Shown one piece after another: positions 58,329-64,000 of a DNA stretch of 64,000 nucleotides. The stretch is from Gymnogyps californianus (Eukaryota; Chordata; Aves; Accipitriformes; Cathartidae). The notes below the pieces were generated by a model. The model had not been told where the DNA came from. It searched no databases and saw only the letters and a list, made by a program, of their open reading frames with translations. Every line of letters begins with the position of its first letter. Position 1 is the stretch's first letter. The DNA is taken from positions 3,657,501-3,721,500 of the forward strand of contig NC_059476.1 in NCBI RefSeq assembly GCF_018139145.2. The letters are read 5' to 3'. The translations under genes and the position numbers were made by a program.

Positions 58329-61300
58329 CCATTTTAATTAAAAATCTTTTTAGCTTATGAAGAGAAGTCTGCTAAATTTGGGTCATTCCCAAGGTTGTCC
58401 TGTTGCTCCTCTTTTATGCGTGTCGCATGAGCTCCACGGTGGGGTTTTCTATTCCTATAAGGAAGCCAGGGAAGGGGCAGAAGAGCTGCTGCCGTTGCCC
58501 TGTCCCTGCGTCAGGACCTCATGTGCAGTGGTTTCTGCCGTGTCTTGTGGCGGGCAGCAGGCTACATATAGCTGACTGGCAGTGTAGGAAGCAGGAAAAG
58601 CAGAGGGTGGAAAAACCTGACTACCTCCAAGCAGCAGATTGATTTGCTATACAAGGAGGTAAGAAAAAGGGAGTAAAAAAAGAAAAAGAAATTTAGGTTA
58701 GAAATTATGCCTTCCAGATAGAAGAATCTTGCATCTATTTGTACAGTCAGGAAGAAAGAGTATGATCATTTTGTTTGCAGAGAATCACTTTATTTTAAAG
58801 TTGGGGACAAACTTGGAAGTTCTTTGGTTTCCTACATTATTGGAGTGGCTCAGCCAATTTGTTAAGGGGCTGTGATTCTTTGCTACACCATTGAAAAAAA
58901 AACCAACTGCAAAACACTCTGTTCTCTTTGTTGCTACTCATTATATACAGCCACAGGGATACATGCTTGTCATTCGACAGTAAGGAAAGCACAGCTGAAT
59001 TCACTGCCCTCAGGAACTTGCAAAACAGTATGAATTAAATGTTTATACTTCTCCGGTCCACATGAAATATCACTTGGTTTTGGAGGTGTTTGCAAGAAAC
59101 ATAGCCTCTTCTGTTCACTTCTAAACTAAAGCCAAAGGAAAAGGAAGAAATACTTATTGATTTAAAAGCAATGCATGTAGTTTATAGTATTCGTTGCCAA
59201 TTGTAATTATCTCAAATGTATGTACTTTGTAGACAGCTTGCATTTGTTGGATTGAATTCCAGTTATCATGGTAAGATTCCCTAGGTGGCTTTATTTCTGA
59301 TAGATTTCCCAGCTTTTCCCTCTTTGTCTATTACAGATAGTAGAGGAGTAATACCAGCCCAAAGATCTGATACCTATAAACATACCTTTTAGCTTGTGAA
59401 GGCACCAACATAGAACGTCAGTGTGTGATAAATAAGGGGAAAAAAAGGTATTTTCATATAGATAGCAGAAAATGGCATAGAATTTATCCCTGCTGGAAAT
59501 AATGTACTCTTTCCTCAGTTATGCAATTTCTAATTCCTGATGTTAGCTCTTCAGATACAAGAAAAAGCATCTAGATTTGTGTGGAATGTAACTATCTGAT
59601 ATATCTCAAAAGTCCTTCGTTTCCAGAGCTATGCTTAAGAGATAACATAAACTTCTGACCCTCATTTTTTTGTGTTGGAATTTCTGTTTTCAGGAGCATA
59701 GAGGAGAAAGTAAATAGGGTCTTATCCTTAGAGTAACTGTTGGCGCTTTTTGCACAGTTTAAGACTCTGGATTAAAAAAATACTCCCAGATTATCCCCTG
59801 GTAGAGTACTTTGACTATCACATCATCGAGTCTGGTTTGACATGTGTTAATGCTGGGGGAAACCAGGTAACCAAAAGGCAACAGTGCTTGTTAGCTGTCT
59901 TTGGTCAGTTGTGAGTAGGTAATTTCTGCATGAATGAGCTATGTATTTAGTTTCATTCTCAACACATGCTGAAGGTTCAGAAACATATCCTGGTTTCTCT
60001 GCATTATGGAGATGTCTCTTCACTGTTCCTCTCCGTGCTTTCATAAACGAACACTGATTTGCTTCTGCATCCAACAGCTTTGTATAACACTGTGTTAAGT
60101 GACTATCCACAAGCACATACATATGACAGCCAGGCTGGCTTTGAGGTAGCTGGTCAAAATAAATGACACTCATCTCTTGCATCTCTATGTTCTTTATGCA
60201 TCCTACAGGAAAATTGTACTTTGTTGCTATGGTCCGGTACAGCAATGACAAGCTTTGTGCAAGGCTGGAGTGGCTTCCAGAATCTCTTCTCCTGTGCTTG
60301 TCACTGATGATGTGATTTCTCTTGCTTCAAACTAAAGCCCAGGCAACTAATTATTAAATGTGACGGTCTGTGAGTTTTAGCTGCGTTTTTATTTTTGCTC
60401 CATGTTGAATGTCAGGAGCCTTGTTGCATACAACTAATTGCAATCGATACTTCTCCTTATAATCATTGTTTTTCCTTACCGTCTTGCCAATTTTGACCCA
60501 TTTCAGACTACGATTGTCTCACCAGTGACCTGCCAGGACAGTTCATGCAAACTGTGGCCTGGCATGTGACAGGCACTTCATGAGTGTTCGTCAACTTGAC
60601 CGCACATGCAGAGTTGACCCTGTTGCAAGGCTGGCTTTAGCGAAGTTAATAGCAGCTCTGGAGGGACTGGAAACCATTTTGTTGGATTAAACAAACCTGC
60701 CTATTTCAGTCTACCATGTTAGGATATAATTTAAAACTTTGAAACCAGAGAAGCAAAATCATCCCTTTTGGTTCTATTTCTTGTGCTGATCTCTATTCTC
60801 AAATACTGGATTTGGACATCTGATGCAGCTGAAATTGCATTTCTCTTTCCAAATGAATTAATGCTGCTGTTTTAAGTTTATTTACGCTCTTTCCCTTGTC
60901 TTTAGATATTTCCTTTTATTTCTATTATGTAATTGCTAGACTATTTTTTTATTTAAAGTTGTACATGCTGGTCTAACTCATGTATCTTAATGCAATAAAA
61001 TCCTTTATCTTTTATAGAGAGGAAGTTGCAAAGATATATGCATTAGGACTGTCCACTTCCTCAGTTTTCTGTCTCTTCAAATGTAGTAAGAAATTACTTG
61101 AAGTACTCTATCCCGATCTCAACAGTCAGTATCAAGGGAAAAGCTCACAGCACAGCAGTGTGATCACAGTGCGTGCCAACTCCACAGCCCAAAGGAAGAG
61201 ATGATCCAGCAATGATTAAGACATTTTCCTAGATTACTGTGTAGAAAAATATGCTCAGTGACAACTACTTTGTATTCAAATTCCAGAATGGGCATCCAAC

Positions 61301-61654
61301 CAAGGTGAACAAATCTACTCCAAATGGACAGCTACTAGTATTTCAGGCATAAAAACTGATTTTTTTTTTTTTTGAGGCTATCCTATCATTATTATTAGAA
61401 AGTAGTCCCTGAAACTATGAGGAGTTCAAAATCTGCTGCTGAGATCCTGTCTTGGTATTCATGGTGATGTGATAAAACATGAGCAACTAAAGGAAAAAAA
61501 GTGTTACTGCTATTTTTGAGCCACTGTTCTTGTAATGCCTTGATGCCTTCACCAGAAGGAAGGTGCCTATTTGCTCACCTCTATGTTTAGGAAGCATGCT
61601 TTTAAAACAGTTTACGTGCTAAGTAGACAAAGACAGGAGGATGAAAACTATTGC

Positions 61655-61868
61655 CGTGTCCATTTTGCGGAGGCAGTTGGAGGAAAGAGGTAGAAAGGGT
61701 AAGTGAAGCACAAAAAGAGTTGAGGCGTAACGGGTTGGCTCAACTGGAGGGTTTTGCCGTTTCCCACAATGAAACGCAGTTGTCCCAGCCAAGACACAAG
61801 TCTGTGGTAGAGCTGGGCTCCCAACACCATCTCCAGATTCACAGGGGAAGTCCTTGATCCCTAAACCA
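61655..61868 (-). repeat. MIR-like SINE, antisense
   Basis: Reading the plus strand, GTCCATTTTGCGGAGGCAGT...GGTAAGTGAAGC...GTGGTAGAGCTGGGCTCCCA...CCTTGATCCCTAAACCATCC resembles the reverse complement of MIR (CCATTTTACAGATGAGGAAAC; GGTTAAGTGACTTG; GTGGCAGAGCTGGGATTCGAACCCA; CTTTAACCACT). Two segments seem inserted or rearranged in the middle. Confidence 0.45.
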
Positions 61869-63144
61869 TCCTTTTTTTTCTCTTTCTATATGACGAGCTG
61901 GAGATCAATGTGATTTAAAAGGGAAAAAACTTAATAGTACTTAAAACCCATGTACTAGTTAAACTAGTTTTACTAGTGCATAGTGATTTTAATTCCATTG
62001 TAAGAAAACAGGAGAACTTCTCTGACTCAGAAATAGGCTACTGTCTCAGCAGCTTCCAGTTGCTCAAGTGGTGCTTTATTCATTTTTTTTATCATCTGCT
62101 TTATCAGAGAGAATTCTTGCTTGGCCATACCATTGTTTCACTAATTTCCTTCAGAATGTTAAGTTTCACTAATGCCAGTTCAAACCTACATCCCTCAGCA
62201 AGCAAACAAGCAAGGAGCAAATTAATGGGGGAAATACTTTTCCTTTTCTGCTGAAACAATTTGATGTAGATGTTGAAAGTAAATCCTCTAAATAAGAGGG
62301 GAAAGTTACGGAGAGTACTACTTCAATCATCCTGAAGTCAGTTCTGCCTCTTAGGATATCAGTGTGCATTGATGAAATCTTCTCTTATGCCACAAAATCA
62401 TTGCCAAAAAGAAAGCAGCAAATTGTACTTTAAGAGTAGAAAGAACTAGAAAACATAAGTCTGTAGAGAAAAGAAGGTAGAACAATACAAAATTGTTCAT
62501 TATGGTTTAAATAATGCTGCTCTCATAAGGCTCACTTTACTTTCACATTTGATAATTTTAAAGGAATCAATGTGGGAATAAGTTGTGGTATCAGCATGGA
62601 AATTATTTTTTGTGGTTCTTAAGAAAGGCTTATAACAAGTGGTTCTTTCTGAAATGTTCTGAGCAGAAGAGTATGTGCCCTCACAACGTGCTTTTTCGAT
62701 TATTCTAAACAGAAAATATAAACCAGCTATCTAATATCTGTCTGTATAGTAATTCCCATTGCATCTTGCAACTCAGTTTTGAAAATATTGTTTGTAAGGG
62801 GAGAGTATTACAGTGCTTCACGAGATTCAAAATAAGCTTTTAAGGTCTTGTAGCAGAACTGTGCAAATACTTTAGGGAAGACTCCACCACCGCTGCAAAA
62901 AAAGTAAAGTAAAAGATCTGAGTTCATTTCACAAGTGTATACATTTAAAACAGGGAAAAAAAAAAAAAAAACCACAAACCTAAAATGCCCTTTCTGAATG
63001 ATATTTTCTTTCAAATTAGAAATGTATCATTTTAAGTGCTTCTGTGTTTCCAATCACCATACAACCTGAGCAGCATGTAATTTTTACTGTATTTATGCTT
63101 ATGACTGCCAGTCAGAATAAGAAGAAGTATAGTTTCATCTCTTC

Positions 63145-63260
63145 CCAGATGGCAAACAAGGAAATGAGCCATTTGTTCGGAAGAAAAATCTATGGTAAAG
63201 CAAGAATCTGAACCTGGGTCTCATGCAAAGCAATCCAGCGTCCTAACTGGGGACATTACT
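63145..63260 (-). repeat. MIR-like SINE, antisense
   Basis: CCCAGATGGCAAACAAGGAAATGAG, then AATCTGAACCTGGGTCTCATG and CAATCCAGCGTCCTAACTGG, is close to the antisense MIR order (CAGATGAGGAAACTGAG; GATTCGAACCCAGGTCTC; CCAGTGCTCTTTCCACT). Confidence 0.5.
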
Positions 63261-64000
63261 GTGCTTGATAATAAGAAGTTTCAGCTTTAGGAATTCTCTG
63301 AAAGATGTTTTTGCCTTGTAACAGTCTGGTTTATTCTGCAGCTGCTTTTTTAACTTTAGGACTTACTCACATCAATTGACTGTCAAATAAGTACCACTGT
63401 GAACTCATGAATAAACATAGTTATCATTTACATATTAGCAGAGGGCCTTTAGCTGAAAAGAATCCATTTGTGCTACTGCAATATCTTAATTATTTACTGT
63501 GTTATATTGTAATTAATTGTATTTTACTCTCTCAAAACTCTATAGTATGTATATCTTACGGGGTTTGGAACCAATGCACTAATATTAAAGTGGTAATCAA
63601 CACTGCTTCTAAATATTCATGCCAATAAATGACTCCCATGTGTTTGCTGAATGCCAAGGATAGTCTGAAGCATTCATTTCGCATTCTAGTGGGATCTAGT
63701 TTCTGCAAAGTTCACATAGATGCAGAATTTCAGTATTGTTGTTTTGCACGGGCAGAGGGAAAACATGTTTGAATTTGCACGAGCAGTGGGGCAGGACACT
63801 TAGAAGCAAGCAATGGTATCTCAGTCACAATCTGTGCTTAATAATGTCTGAGAGCACTGGGGAGCTGTCAGCTATTTTTTTTGGTAACAAAATTACGATT
63901 TTGTTTAGTCTACGACAGCTTCCTCATAATTTCACTTTTTAATGAACATCTACAATTTTCCAAATCATTTAAAAATCCTTGCATTTCATGGGCGGGGTGC

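Larger units (their letters stand above)
35572..64000 (+). other. ADAM12: ADAM12 intron 2 (partial)
   Basis: At least 28.4 kb of non-coding sequence follows the donor at 35572. I looked for exon 3, expected to encode an HPEVLN-like segment and a KEL(I/V)I.LE.N-like segment of the prodomain, and did not find it. Contents are a 19-bp tandem duplication, a perfect hairpin, decayed MIR-like and CR1 pieces, a TAATTA-rich block and simple repeats, listed separately. Open frames of 60 to 134 codons are short and without recognisable domains. Confidence 0.55.

Noticed and set aside
59847..60251. 134-codon minus-strand frame in intron 2
   Set aside because: No recognisable domain, splice sites or family resemblance. 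It is within the size range of chance frames over this much sequence.
1..64000. tRNA, rRNA, CRISPR, operon or mobile gene-cassette signals
   Set aside because: I saw none. The window is ordinary vertebrate intron and intergenic DNA.

Overview
The window looks like avian nuclear DNA, from a vertebrate of the bird lineage. It has decayed CR1 LINE fragments, a solo endogenous-retrovirus LTR of a type I associate with non-galliform birds, faint old SINE and amniote repeats, a GC-rich CpG-island promoter, and very sparse intron-split coding sequence. It is not a prokaryotic or dense-gene region. Nearly all long open frames here are chance frames in non-coding DNA.

Region 1 (1 to about 3,785, plus strand) is the 3' end of C10orf90 (FATS). 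Three small exons (923-986, 2205-2304, 2869-2907) have good splice sites and matching phases. They encode the C-terminal ALMS motif and the stop codon. A roughly 0.9 kb 3' UTR follows, ending near an AATAAA at 3763.

Region 2 (about 3,790 to 16,390) is an intergenic gap of about 13 kb. I recognise no gene in it. It holds an old MIR-like SINE, a small tandem duplication, simple repeats and a perfect short hairpin just before the next promoter.

Region 3 (about 16,390 to 64,000, plus strand) is the 5' part of a second gene, best read as ADAM12. In human, C10orf90 lies directly upstream of ADAM12 on the same strand, and that order and orientation are reproduced here. A two-part CpG island surrounds exon 1 (signal peptide, donor at 17094). 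An 18.3 kb intron 1 carries the LTR and an old CR1 copy. A probable exon 2 (35439-35571) joins in phase and looks like the start of an ADAM prodomain. As given, exon 2 is interrupted by a stop that one extra base in a T run would remove. The rest is the start of a very large intron 2. I found no exon 3.

The two genes are neighbours, not an operon: C10orf90 is linked to centrosome and DNA-damage biology, and ADAM12 is a membrane metalloprotease. I saw no previously undescribed multi-gene system. The most notable item is the interrupted ADAM12 exon 2.
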